Shown here piece by piece: positions 16,323 through 25,318 of a stretch of DNA of 64,000 bases (within the stretch, counting starts at the first letter, position 1; every line of letters starts with the position of its first letter). Source of the stretch: Actinomycetes bacterium (lineage in GTDB: Bacteria > Actinomycetota > Actinomycetes > Streptosporangiales > Streptosporangiaceae); NCBI GenBank assembly GCA_025964575.1, contig JAOPYO010000195.1, positions 25,902 to 89,901 of the forward strand. The letters are read 5' to 3'. The notes under the pieces were generated by a model that did no database searches, was not told the DNA's origin, and saw only the letters and a program-made list of their open reading frames with translations. Made by a program: the position numbers and the translations under genes.

Positions 16323-19300
16323 TCTGTTCGGGCTCCGGCCCGGCCGCGAAGACCCGTTCCTCAGCACGGATACCGAGTGTGGCGATCAGCAGGCCGAGCA
16401 CCCCCAGGCCCAGCAGCTGCGGCACCGTGTCGGTCAGCGGCCCGGACAGGACGCCGTCGCCCTGGAGCTGGAGGTAGGTACCCAAGGCCAGCACGGCACC
16501 TGCCAGTCCCATCATGGCCGCCGCGCTGATCGGCTGGTTGGCCGGTACGAGCGGTGCCGACCGGCGACGGAAGAACACGGCCAGCGCACAGGCGCCGGGG
16601 ACCAGGATCAGCCCGGCGAAACCCCCGGCCCAGAAACCGACGACGACGGAGACCGGCCACATCCACCATGGTCCGGGGCCGCGTGGCCGCGACGCGGGCC
16701 AGGCACCCCGTCCCCGTACGGCGGAGGCCGCGATCACCAGCAGCACCAGGAGCAGCCCGACCAGCAGGACCACTCGATAGGTCCCATCAGGCTCGTAGTC
16801 CAGCCGTACGGTCCCGGCACCGCCGGCCGGCACCGCCCAGCCTTGCCGCCAGCCGTCGATTCGGACCGCCTGCAACCGGGTGCCGTTCAGGGTGGCGGCC
16901 CAGCCGGCGTTGAAGTTCTCGTTGACGACCAGGTAGCTGCGGCCGGCCGTCTGGACATCGACCGTCCGGCTCTGCGGGGTCCAGGGACCGATGGTGGGGG
17001 ACCGGCCGATCACCTTGGGCGGGGCCTTGGCATCGGCGGATCGCAGCACCGCGGACGTGATCCGGTAAGGGTCGGTGGACGGCACGCTGATCCGCTGCTC
17101 GGCCGAACCCGCGCCGGACAGCACCGGAGCCCTACCACAGGAGGTGTAGCGCACCGGCCAGCCGCGGAGCAGGTCGGCGGCGGTCCCCCCGCTGATCCGG
17201 GTGAGGATCCGCTGCTGCCCGAGGGTGAAGGTCGGGCCGGTGCCACAGGCCGTTTTGAGCGGCGCCTCCGGGGCGGACCCCAGCGACGTCACCCCGGGAA
17301 TGCGCAGATCACTGATCTGGATGCCCGGGGACTTCGGAAAGGTGATGACCAGGCGCTTGGCGTGCATCGGGGCGAAGGCGAGCACGCCCTTGTCGTTGGT
17401 CAGCCCTTCGCGGATGACGCCGTCCCCGCTGATCCGCACTGCCGTAGCCGGGGAGCTCTGGAACGGGAAGAGAAAGGTGATCTTCGAGAGACTGATCTTC
17501 TTCCCGAAGTCGATGGTGAGCCGGGGATTGGCATCGTCCGTACTGGCCACCCAGGTGGTGGCCGGATCACCGTCGAACGCGGAGCGGGCAGAATCCGCCG
17601 GATGCTTCACGTAGGTCGAGGACGCCTCGATGTCGGGCTGCCCGGGAACGGAGGCGTACTGCTTGATCAGACCCAGATCGCTGAGGACCGCCGACCCGGT
17701 GAGCCGCTGCTCGCCGGACGCGGACGAGGTGAAGATCCGCTGGAAGGCCTTGCCGTCCTCACTCTGCCTGCCGAGGGAGGGGGAACAGACCAGCCGGGGC
17801 CCGATCATGCAGGGGGCCGCCGCGTCGGTGAGCCCGGTGAACACCAGGGTGGAGGCTCCGGCGCTCTTGGGGAGGGCGATGAACCGTTGCGGGGTCACTC
17901 CAGGGATCGACAACTCCGAGATGGCCACCCGGGTCCCGGCGTTCTGCCTCGGCACCCCGTTCAGCCGGGTGACCTTGACCCGCACCCAATCGGTCGGCCC
18001 TTGCGGTGCCGCCAGTTTCTGCGCGGAGCCGGTGGCCGCGATCGGCTGCTTCAGCGAGCCCGCCGCGGTCGAGATCTCGACTTCGCTGACCGCCGGGCCG
18101 AGCTGCGGCGTGCTGGTGAAGGCCACCGAGATGTGGTTCAGATCGACCGGCCGGTCCAGCCGGACCTCGAGCCATTCCCCTAGGGCCCCGTTCCACCCCG
18201 ATGACATCCACTGGGTGTCCGGGTCGCCGTCCAGCGCCGCGAACGGATGCTTGTTGCGCGACCCGTCGCTGGACAAGGCGGTGCTGTCGGAGGCCGACGA
18301 CGACGCGGTGACGGACTTGATCCCGGAGTAGCGGACCACGGACTGATAGTGGTCCCAGCCCGGCGCGATGACGTCCTTGGTCCGGGAGGCGCCCTTGTAC
18401 GGCTCGTCGACGGTCATCGTGGGGGAGCTGCCGTTGCGCAGATCGGAGAAGTTGACCTCCCGGCGGCGCAGCGTGTCGGTGATCACTGTGTCCGCGCCCG
18501 GAACGTCCTTGCCGTCGTCGTTCAGCAGGATCGGGCGGTCGTCCTTCAGCATCCCCTCGTCGGCCAGAGTGAGCAGCGCCTCTGGCCCGCCGATGACCCG
18601 CAACGGCCTGGCCGCCGAGGTCACGGTGGCGACCGCCGTGGCCTGCGGCACCTCGTAGATCTCCACGGCCTTGTACGGCTGGTCGAACGAGCTCACCGCG
18701 TTGGCGGCCGGGAAGCCCATGTCGCTGCCGAACTCGGCGACCTTGGACAGCCCCGGGCTCCGTTCGAGAGCCTCGTGTACCCGAGCCGGCCAGGCCCCGC
18801 CCAGCTCCGCACGGTCCAGATCGTTGCGTACGACCAGGAACCGTACGCCGATCCGGGACAGCACGTCGACCAGCCCCTGTGAGCCCTGACCGGTGGCGAA
18901 CCGGTCGTCGATCGCCTCCATCAACCGGCCCAGACCGGCGGAGCCGTACGGCACGACCATCCGGTTGGCCCAGCGGACCTGCAGCAACGGCTGGAGCGGA
19001 TCGTCCATGGCCCGCCCCCAGACGAACTCGCCGAAGCGCACTCCGGGCACAGCCAGCACGGTGTTCTTGCCGGCGTTCCGATTGAGCCAGTCCGCAGCGT
19101 CCTGCCAGTATCCGGGGACCGAGCGGAATACCCCCGCAGGGGACAGTCCGGGGCTCAACACGGGGGTGAACGAGGCGGTGACGGACACCAGCACCAGCAG
19201 CGCCCCGGCCGGGCGCCATCGGCGCAGTCCCTGGACTCCCGGCCGCAGGGTGAACAGCGGAGCCTGCAGCGCGTTCCTGAGCAGGTGGGCCAGGCCCAGC

Positions 19301-20478
19301 ACCAGCGGCAGCCGGATCAGCGCGTCGAACTTGTGGATGTTGCGGAACGGGGCCAGCGCCGTGTCGAACAGTCCGCGCAGCTGCCCGGTGAAGGGGGAGG
19401 TGAGTTCGCCGGGATGTCCGGTGACGATGATGGCGACCCCGAGCGCCAGGCTGAGCACCAGGAAGACCCGCTCGGGCAGCCCGCGTCGGCTTAGTCCCAT
19501 CAGCCCGAGCCCGGCCACGGTCCCGGTGATCAGGATCAGCCATGGCCCGGTGGAGAGCGCGTTGCCGGCCGGCCACCAGGGGGACCCCTGGGTGGGCAGA
19601 TACCCCACCCACTGGGAGGCCCCGCGCAGGACGTTGGTGATCGAGGTGACCCGGGTGGTGGTGGCGGCGTTCTCGGTGAAGTCGAGGAAGGGGAAGATGT
19701 ACTTCCCCATCAGATAGGTCGGCACCAGCCACCACAGGGTGGCCGCCGACGTCCACACCAGCCACCAGCCGAGCAGCCGACGCCGGCGAGGGCCCGGCGT
19801 CCGGGTGAGCAGGAACAGCAGTGGCACGACCAGAACGGCGAGCTCGGCGGTGGCGTTGATGCCGCCGCAGCAGACGATCGCCAGCCCGGACAGGGCGGCC
19901 GCCCGCCGGGGGCTGCCGCGGCGCGATCCGTGGACGAGAGGTAGCAGGATCCAGGGCAGCACCGCCATCGGGAGGAACTCCGAGGAGTTGATGCCGATGA
20001 GCTCCTGGGCCCGGGGCGCCAGCGCGTACGCGAACCCGGCGAGCAGCCGGCTGTTGGGACCGCCGATGCCCAGCGCCTCGCCGAGCTTGACGATGCCCAG
20101 GAAGGCGGCGCTCAGCACGGCCGCGATCCACAGCCGCTGCACCACCCAGGGGGCGAGCCCGACCGCATCGCCCAGCAGATAGAAGGGGCCCATCGGGAAG
20201 AGGTAGCCATAGGCCTGGTTCTGCACCTGACCGAAGTACGCGGTGGGATCCCACATGTGCAGGGCCCGGCCGAGGAAGCCCGAGGGGTTCAGGGGCATGT
20301 CGAGCTTGGTATCGGGGAGGATCCGGCCGGGCGCGATCACGAAGGACACGGTGGCGAGGACCAGGGTCGCCACCGCGATCCTGATCCGCTCCCTCAGCTC
20401 CATGTCGGTCCCCGCCACGTCGCCCATGTCATCAGGGGCCGGGGGATGCTCGTGCCGGGAAAGGACCCCGAGGGTCAC
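16303..20478 (-). CDS. aftD: Alpha-(1->3)-arabinofuranosyltransferase, AftD-like
   Basis: Large GT-C glycosyltransferase that in mycobacteria adds arabinose to arabinogalactan/lipoarabinomannan. The 1391-residue protein has an N-terminal polytopic GT-C domain of the DUF3367 type (PLNPSGFLGRALHMWDPTAYFGQVQNQAYGYLFPMGPFY). Two discoidin/F5-8C-like carbohydrate-binding modules follow, starting near residues 722 (SVTASSSASDSTALSS...DGDPDTQWMSSG) and 949 (DIEASSTYVKHPADSARSAFDGDPATTWVAS), then C-terminal membrane spans. GTG start overlaps the GT4 stop by 4 nt (GTGA). Neighbouring small DUF2613-like gene supports the assignment. The actual acceptor in this organism is unknown. Confidence 0.88.
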   Translation of the reverse strand: MTLGVLSRHEHPPAPDDMGDVAGTDMELRERIRIAVATLVLATVSFVIAPGRILPDTKLDMPLNPSGFLGRALHMWDPTAYFGQVQNQAYGYLFPMGPFYLLGDAVGLAPWVVQRLWIAAVLSAAFLGIVKLGEALGIGGPNSRLLAGFAYALAPRAQELIGINSSEFLPMAVLPWILLPLVHGSRRGSPRRAAALSGLAIVCCGGINATAELAVLVVPLLFLLTRTPGPRRRRLLGWWLVWTSAATLWWLVPTYLMGKYIFPFLDFTENAATTTRVTSITNVLRGASQWVGYLPTQGSPWWPAGNALSTGPWLILITGTVAGLGLMGLSRRGLPERVFLVLSLALGVAIIVTGHPGELTSPFTGQLRGLFDTALAPFRNIHKFDALIRLPLVLGLAHLLRNALQAPLFTLRPGVQGLRRWRPAGALLVLVSVTASFTPVLSPGLSPAGVFRSVPGYWQDAADWLNRNAGKNTVLAVPGVRFGEFVWGRAMDDPLQPLLQVRWANRMVVPYGSAGLGRLMEAIDDRFATGQGSQGLVDVLSRIGVRFLVVRNDLDRAELGGAWPARVHEALERSPGLSKVAEFGSDMGFPAANAVSSFDQPYKAVEIYEVPQATAVATVTSAARPLRVIGGPEALLTLADEGMLKDDRPILLNDDGKDVPGADTVITDTLRRREVNFSDLRNGSSPTMTVDEPYKGASRTKDVIAPGWDHYQSVVRYSGIKSVTASSSASDSTALSSDGSRNKHPFAALDGDPDTQWMSSGWNGALGEWLEVRLDRPVDLNHISVAFTSTPQLGPAVSEVEISTAAGSLKQPIAATGSAQKLAAPQGPTDWVRVKVTRLNGVPRQNAGTRVAISELSIPGVTPQRFIALPKSAGASTLVFTGLTDAAAPCMIGPRLVCSPSLGRQSEDGKAFQRIFTSSASGEQRLTGSAVLSDLGLIKQYASVPGQPDIEASSTYVKHPADSARSAFDGDPATTWVASTDDANPRLTIDFGKKISLSKITFLFPFQSSPATAVRISGDGVIREGLTNDKGVLAFAPMHAKRLVITFPKSPGIQISDLRIPGVTSLGSAPEAPLKTACGTGPTFTLGQQRILTRISGGTAADLLRGWPVRYTSCGRAPVLSGAGSAEQRISVPSTDPYRITSAVLRSADAKAPPKVIGRSPTIGPWTPQSRTVDVQTAGRSYLVVNENFNAGWAATLNGTRLQAVRIDGWRQGWAVPAGGAGTVRLDYEPDGTYRVVLLVGLLLVLLVIAASAVRGRGAWPASRPRGPGPWWMWPVSVVVGFWAGGFAGLILVPGACALAVFFRRRSAPLVPANQPISAAAMMGLAGAVLALGTYLQLQGDGVLSGPLTDTVPQLLGLGVLGLLIATLGIRAEERVFAAGPEPEQIKLVWR

Positions 20479-21881
20479 GGCCCTGTTCCGGGACGGCCGG
20501 TGAGCAGCTCGGTGCGGGTGGCGGGGCGGATGTCGAGGATCTCCCGGCCGGGGCCGGTCAGCAGCGCCCGCAGCCGCACCGGATCAGTGTTCTCAACGAT
20601 CACGGATCGCGCCGCCGGACCTTCTCGGTAGTCGGCGACATAGGCGTCGCCGCCTCCGGTCACCGGCTCGGATCTGATCAGCCGGGCCATCCGCTCGGCG
20701 CTGCCGTCCCAGGAGAACGCGGCCGCCCAGCGGGTGCAGGCCGCCCTGACCTCGGCCCGCCGCTCCGGCTCCGAGATCTCCTTCAAGGCCCGCTCGATCG
20801 TGTCGGCGAGGTCCTCGCCGACCGTGGCCAGCCAGCCGGTCTCACCGTCACGGACGGCCTCGCGGAGCCCGTCCACGTTAGGGGCGACAGTCGGCACGCC
20901 GAGGGAGGCGGCCTCGATGACGGACAGTCCCCAGCCCTCGAACTCGGAGGCCGAGATGTGCAGCCGGGCACCGGCCAGCAGGGCGTTCTTCTCGGACTCG
21001 GGCAGGTATCCGTGCAGCCGAACGGTCCCCTGCAGACCGCTCTGGGCGATCCGGGCTTTGAGCATGTCGTGTTCGGGTCCGCGGCCGACGATGTGCAGGA
21101 TGAGACCGGGCCAGCGCTGCCGGAGCCGGTCCGCGGCGTCGATGACCCGCTCGATCCGTTTGTGGGTGACCAGCCGGCCGACGACGATGATCGCCGGATC
21201 GCCGTCCGCGTGCGCCGGGTTCACCGGCTGGAGGGCGGGGGTGCCGTTGGGCACGACGAAGATCGGGCCGCCCCAGCGCAACTGGTCGCGCATCGCGGTG
21301 GCGGTGGAAGGGGAGACCGCTACCGCCGGGTGCCTGCGGTAGACCCGGCGGGCGATCGGCCCCTCGAATGCCTTGCCGATGGCGGCCATGGCGCCGCGGA
21401 GATAGACGAAGAACTGCCGGCCGTGCACATGGTGGACCAGCAGGATCACCCGGGTCCGCCGGGAGACGGCCAGCGGGGACAAGAACGGGATCCCGTTCAT
21501 GCAGTCGATGACGACGTCGAAACGGCCCCGGTGGGCCAGCAGCCAGCCGAGCACCAGCGGATACCGGGAGTAGACGCCGCCCATCCGAACCAGCCGGATC
21601 CCGTCGTGTTCCTCGCGTCGTGACTGGCCGGGCTCGCGGCTGGTCACGAAGTGCATTCGCGCGCCACGGGCCCCGAGCCCGCGGCTCATCTGCCAGGCGT
21701 ACTCTTCCGCGCCGCCGGCCGCGTCCTGCCAGGGGTCGCGCCAGTTGACCATGGCGATGCGGAGGCCATCGAGCCGGGTCTGGCCGGCCCCGTCAGGGGC
21801 ACCCTGGACCTGGACGGCCGAACATGCGAGACGCACCTCATGGTGTCTCGTTTCGCATGCACAGTCTGTTGATGGCCGCAC
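20475..21881 (-). CDS. GT4-family glycosyltransferase
   Basis: Cytoplasmic GT-B glycosyltransferase. A GAEEYAWQMSRGLGARG acceptor-side motif at the start and the donor-binding EX7E-like stretch SEFEGWGLSVIEAASLGVPTVAPNVDGLREAVRDGETGWL near residue 320 define the GT4 fold. The track start (GTG 21881) gives 468 residues, but the first 40 are atypical (Cys/His-rich). The true start may be nearer to LDGLRIAMVNW; a GTG at VRLACSAV is a candidate. It lies 12 nt after the DUF2613-like stop and is translationally coupled to aftD. Sugar specificity cannot be told. Confidence 0.88.
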   Translation of the reverse strand: MRPSTDCACETRHHEVRLACSAVQVQGAPDGAGQTRLDGLRIAMVNWRDPWQDAAGGAEEYAWQMSRGLGARGARMHFVTSREPGQSRREEHDGIRLVRMGGVYSRYPLVLGWLLAHRGRFDVVIDCMNGIPFLSPLAVSRRTRVILLVHHVHGRQFFVYLRGAMAAIGKAFEGPIARRVYRRHPAVAVSPSTATAMRDQLRWGGPIFVVPNGTPALQPVNPAHADGDPAIIVVGRLVTHKRIERVIDAADRLRQRWPGLILHIVGRGPEHDMLKARIAQSGLQGTVRLHGYLPESEKNALLAGARLHISASEFEGWGLSVIEAASLGVPTVAPNVDGLREAVRDGETGWLATVGEDLADTIERALKEISEPERRAEVRAACTRWAAAFSWDGSAERMARLIRSEPVTGGGDAYVADYREGPAARSVIVENTDPVRLRALLTGPGREILDIRPATRTELLTGRPGTGP

Positions 21882-21893
21882 TCAAGCTGCTCG

Positions 21894-22022
21894 TCAGCGT
21901 GACCCGTAGTTGTACAGGGAGTGGATTGGGGTGTCAGGCTTGGCGGAGGCGACGTTCACGATGGCGAGCGAAGATCCGCCCGCGAGGACGGTGCCGATCA
22001 GCACGGCGAACAAGATGCGCAT
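21894..22022 (-). CDS. Small DUF2613-like secreted/membrane protein
   Basis: A 42-residue protein missing from the ORF track: MRILFAVLIGTVLAGGSSLA, then IVNVASAKPDTPIHSLYNYGSR. It starts with ATG after a strong AGGAGATATA ribosome site, and its stop lies 12 nt before the GT4 ORF. A single hydrophobic stretch followed by a short polar tail matches the DUF2613 family; the mycobacterial member Rv0236A lies beside aftD (Rv0236c), the same neighbourhood as here. It may be an accessory factor of the arabinosyltransferase, which is inference from gene order. Confidence 0.8.
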   Translation of the reverse strand: MRILFAVLIGTVLAGGSSLAIVNVASAKPDTPIHSLYNYGSR

Positions 22023-22036
22023 GGGGGTTATATCTC

Positions 22037-23776
22037 CTAGGAACCGGTGCGCCGCATTACCAGGAAGTAAGGAGGATATGCGGTGGTCGCCCAGAGTACT
22101 AGGAGGAAAGCGATGAGGTCTGCCGTCAAAACCGTTGCCAGATGAGTACCTTCAGCGACGGGCGCGGGCGATCCGTCGAGTCTGAAGATCGCCAGGTCGC
22201 GTCCGTCCAGGACAGGCCGGGCACCTTGCAGTCTCCGCCGGAGTTCGGCTTCATCCGGTCGCCCGACTTTCTCCAGCACCACATAGCGATAGCCCGCGTC
22301 GCCCAGCGGGGCGGTCAGCGGAGCGGAGGACCGGACCAGTCCGTCGACGGCCCTGGTCAGTGGATCCTCGGGTGCGAGTTCCCGTGACCCGACCTCGAGA
22401 CCGTCGTTCCACACGACCCGCCGGTCCAGCACCCTCGGCAGCGGATCGAGCACGGCCCGGCCACCATTCCAGGGGAAGCGCCGGTACGCGCCCCACGGCA
22501 GGTCGAGCACGAGGCCGCCGGCCGGGTCACCATTGATGATCGTACGGGCGCGGGCCCAGTCGGCCGGATAGTCCACGGCGGCCAGCCGCCCGGACATCCC
22601 CCAGGCCAGTGTCGGCAGGAGCGCGATCGGCGCGATCAGGGCGAGCACCGCCATCCGACTCAACGCGAGCACCAGGAAGCCGAGCCCGATCGCCTCCAGC
22701 AGCGCCAGTGGGGCGAGGTAGACGTGGGCGTCCCGCAGCACCCCGAACCCGGGCCAGAGCTCGACCAGGCCGCGGACCAGGGCCCGTCCCGGCTCGGTGA
22801 TGCCCACACAGGCGACGCCGAAGCCGGTGGCGGCGGCCCAGGCCAGTCCCTTGAGTTGCGGGGTGCGGGCCGTACTGTTTCGCAACGCCCAGCCGAAGGC
22901 CCCGATCGCGGTGAGGGACAGGACCAACCGTCCGGTGGCGCCGAACCAGGTCCCATATCCAGGGGGCACGACCTCGGCGTTCCAGATGCCACCGAGCGAG
23001 AGCAGGCTGCCGAAGGAGCCGAACGGGGTATCGGCCCGGGCGGCGAACAGGTCCACCCCGGCCGGGTCGGTCCGGCCGTGCCCACCGGCGAGGAGTGCGG
23101 GCACCAGCCAGGGCAGCGCCAGCCCGATCAGCACGGCCCCGGCCTTCAGGGCTCTGCGGCCGCGGTGCGGGGCCCCGGCGGCCAGGACCCCGAGGCCCAC
23201 CACCAGGGCCGAGACGTTCATCGCTGCGAATCCGCCCACGGCGGCGGGCAACAGCGATCGGACCAGCCGGGCGGGCCCGTGCCGCTCGTTGACCGACACC
23301 GCGGCGGACAGCGCCCAGGGCAGGCCCGCGTATCCCAGCAGCAGCGCCCACTGGCCGAGCAGCAGCCGTTCGGCCACGTAGGGGTTCCAGACGTAGAAAA
23401 CGGCGGCGGCCGTCCGGGGCAGCAGGCGTTCGCCGGGGACCAACCGGGCCGCGCCCCAGCCGGCCAGACCGAAGATCAGTAGCAGCACCAGCTTCTGGAC
23501 GAGGTCGGCAGGAAGCACCGTGGCCAGCCCGGCGATCACCGCGTCGCTGGGCACCTGCCGGGGGAAGGCACCGGTCAGGCCGAACATGGCGCGGGAGGAT
23601 GGCGGATGCGGCACGAACACCATGTCGTAGCCGAGCGCATACCCCGGTGCGAGCGCCGACCCCAGCATGATCACGCCCAGTGCCAACGCGGTGAGCCCGG
23701 GGATCAGTCCCTTCAGGTCCGTCCGCGGGCGCTCAGGGGCCGGCCGGGGCTGCTGCGGCACTCTGTCCTCCGGCAT
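22037..23776 (-). CDS. Polytopic membrane protein, GT-C-like, function unknown
   Basis: A 579-residue membrane protein with about 11-13 hydrophobic segments and a globular C-terminal part (about residues 390-540), e.g. DPAGGLVLDLPWGAYRRFPWNGGRAVLDPLPRVLDRRVVWNDGLEVG. The YVWNPYVAERLLLGQWALLLGYAGLPWAL region resembles GT-C type glycan enzymes, but no diagnostic catalytic loop is clear. Its start overlaps the MFS gene by 44 bp and it precedes the DUF2613-like gene by 14 bp, so it belongs to the aftD operon. A polyprenol-sugar transferase or flippase role is possible. Confidence 0.75.
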   Translation of the reverse strand: MPEDRVPQQPRPAPERPRTDLKGLIPGLTALALGVIMLGSALAPGYALGYDMVFVPHPPSSRAMFGLTGAFPRQVPSDAVIAGLATVLPADLVQKLVLLLIFGLAGWGAARLVPGERLLPRTAAAVFYVWNPYVAERLLLGQWALLLGYAGLPWALSAAVSVNERHGPARLVRSLLPAAVGGFAAMNVSALVVGLGVLAAGAPHRGRRALKAGAVLIGLALPWLVPALLAGGHGRTDPAGVDLFAARADTPFGSFGSLLSLGGIWNAEVVPPGYGTWFGATGRLVLSLTAIGAFGWALRNSTARTPQLKGLAWAAATGFGVACVGITEPGRALVRGLVELWPGFGVLRDAHVYLAPLALLEAIGLGFLVLALSRMAVLALIAPIALLPTLAWGMSGRLAAVDYPADWARARTIINGDPAGGLVLDLPWGAYRRFPWNGGRAVLDPLPRVLDRRVVWNDGLEVGSRELAPEDPLTRAVDGLVRSSAPLTAPLGDAGYRYVVLEKVGRPDEAELRRRLQGARPVLDGRDLAIFRLDGSPAPVAEGTHLATVLTADLIAFLLVLWATTAYPPYFLVMRRTGS

Positions 23777-25211
23777 GGGTGAGGGGTTGCGGCGCGGCCG
23801 TGCCGTCCGGGAGCAGCCGGGACATGGCAGCGGCGATCATGAGGACCGCGACGTTGTACCAGAGGGTATGTCCGGCCGCACGCAGCTGGTCCGCGGCGGT
23901 GACCGGGGGGCCGGCGAAGAAGATCACACCGGCGATCGCGGCCCCGATGGCCGCTCCCATCTGGCTCGCCGAGTTGAACACGCCGGAGGCGGCCCCGGCC
24001 TCGGCGGGCAGCACGTCCCTGAGGGCGGTATGCGGGAGCACCGGGGCGATCATGCCCATCCCGATCCCGCTGAGGAACAGCCAGGGTGCGATCTGCAGGC
24101 TGCCGATCGCGGTGCCGTACCGGCCGAGCGCCAGGATCAGGCCGAGCATCCCCAGGATCGTGATGCAGGCCCCGAGCCCGACGAACAGCCGGCCGGCGCG
24201 ATGGCCGTACCAGTTGGTGAGCTGACCCGTGCAGGCGATACCGAGCGGCCAGCTCAGCATGGTCAGCGCCAGATGCAGCGGGGTCCACCCCAGGCCGTCC
24301 TGCAGGGACCAGGTCAGCAGCAGGTAGTAACAGGTCGTGCTGGAGCTCAGCACGGTCGTGAGGATCAGCCCCGTGGAGAAGGAGCGCCGGGTGAACAACC
24401 GAGGCGGGACCAGGGGGGAGCCGCCCGCACGCTCACGACGCCGCTGGTGCCGTACGAAGAGCGCCCCCGTGGGGACGCTCAGGGCCGGCAGCACCAGCAG
24501 CCACCATGGCCAATGCAGATCCCGGCCCTGCATCAGCGGGACGAGGAGTAGCAGTGAGGCCGCCGCCAGCAGTCCGACCCCCGGCAGGTCCAGCCGGGGA
24601 GGCCGGTCGGCGCGCGACTCACGCAGCCAGCGCAGCCCGCCGGCCAGGGCGAACACGCCGACCGGGATGTTCACATAGAAGATCAACCGCCAGCCCAGCC
24701 CGTACGGATCCGCCGAGATGAGCAGGCCGCCCAGCAGCGGTCCGCTGACGGTGGCCAGGCCCAGCGTCAGACCGGACAGGCTCAGCGCGGCGGTACGCTC
24801 CCGGCCGGCCGCGAACTGCGTCGTGATCACCGACATCACCTGCGGGACCATGATGCCGCCGAAGACGCCCTGGGCCACCCTGGCCGCGATCAGCATCTCC
24901 GGTGAAACGGCGGCCCCGGCCAGCACCGAGGCCAGGGTGAACCCGCCTACCCCGATCAGGAAGATCTTCTGGCGACCGGCGATGTCGCCCAGCCGGCCAC
25001 CGGTGACGAGGGTCAGCGCGAAAGCCAGGGCGTACCCGGCCACCACCCACTGCCCGGCCGAGGCGGTGCCGCCCAGGTCATCGTGGATCGAGGGCAGGGC
25101 GACGTTCACGATGGTCACATCGACCAGATCCATAAAGGCCGCGAGCAGCACGACGAACAGCGCCGGCCAGGGATGTCGGCCGATGCGCTGGAGCTGATCA
25201 AGAGACGGCAT
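23733..25211 (-). CDS. MFS transporter, DHA2 (EmrB/QacA) type
   Basis: Proton-driven exporter of the 14-segment DHA2 group. The 492-residue protein shows motif D1 near the start (LVVLLAAFMDLVDVTIVNVALPSIHDDLGG-like), motif A (GRLGDIAGRQKIFLIG) and antiporter motif C (GLATVSGPLLGGLLI). It is the first gene of the minus-strand operon that continues through the polytopic protein to aftD, and it overlaps the next gene by 44 bp. The substrate could be a drug or a lipid-linked intermediate; gene order hints at the envelope but does not prove it. Confidence 0.88.
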   Translation of the reverse strand: MPSLDQLQRIGRHPWPALFVVLLAAFMDLVDVTIVNVALPSIHDDLGGTASAGQWVVAGYALAFALTLVTGGRLGDIAGRQKIFLIGVGGFTLASVLAGAAVSPEMLIAARVAQGVFGGIMVPQVMSVITTQFAAGRERTAALSLSGLTLGLATVSGPLLGGLLISADPYGLGWRLIFYVNIPVGVFALAGGLRWLRESRADRPPRLDLPGVGLLAAASLLLLVPLMQGRDLHWPWWLLVLPALSVPTGALFVRHQRRRERAGGSPLVPPRLFTRRSFSTGLILTTVLSSSTTCYYLLLTWSLQDGLGWTPLHLALTMLSWPLGIACTGQLTNWYGHRAGRLFVGLGACITILGMLGLILALGRYGTAIGSLQIAPWLFLSGIGMGMIAPVLPHTALRDVLPAEAGAASGVFNSASQMGAAIGAAIAGVIFFAGPPVTAADQLRAAGHTLWYNVAVLMIAAAMSRLLPDGTAAPQPLTHAGGQSAAAAPAGP

Positions 25212-25318
25212 TTATAGCTTCATGTAAGGTTGCGGGCGAAGAGCGGCAGCTTGAGTCGATCTATCTGGAATCGCCGCGCGGTCGTTCAATATAACGGCAG
25301 CGTCCAGGAGGCCCGAAA

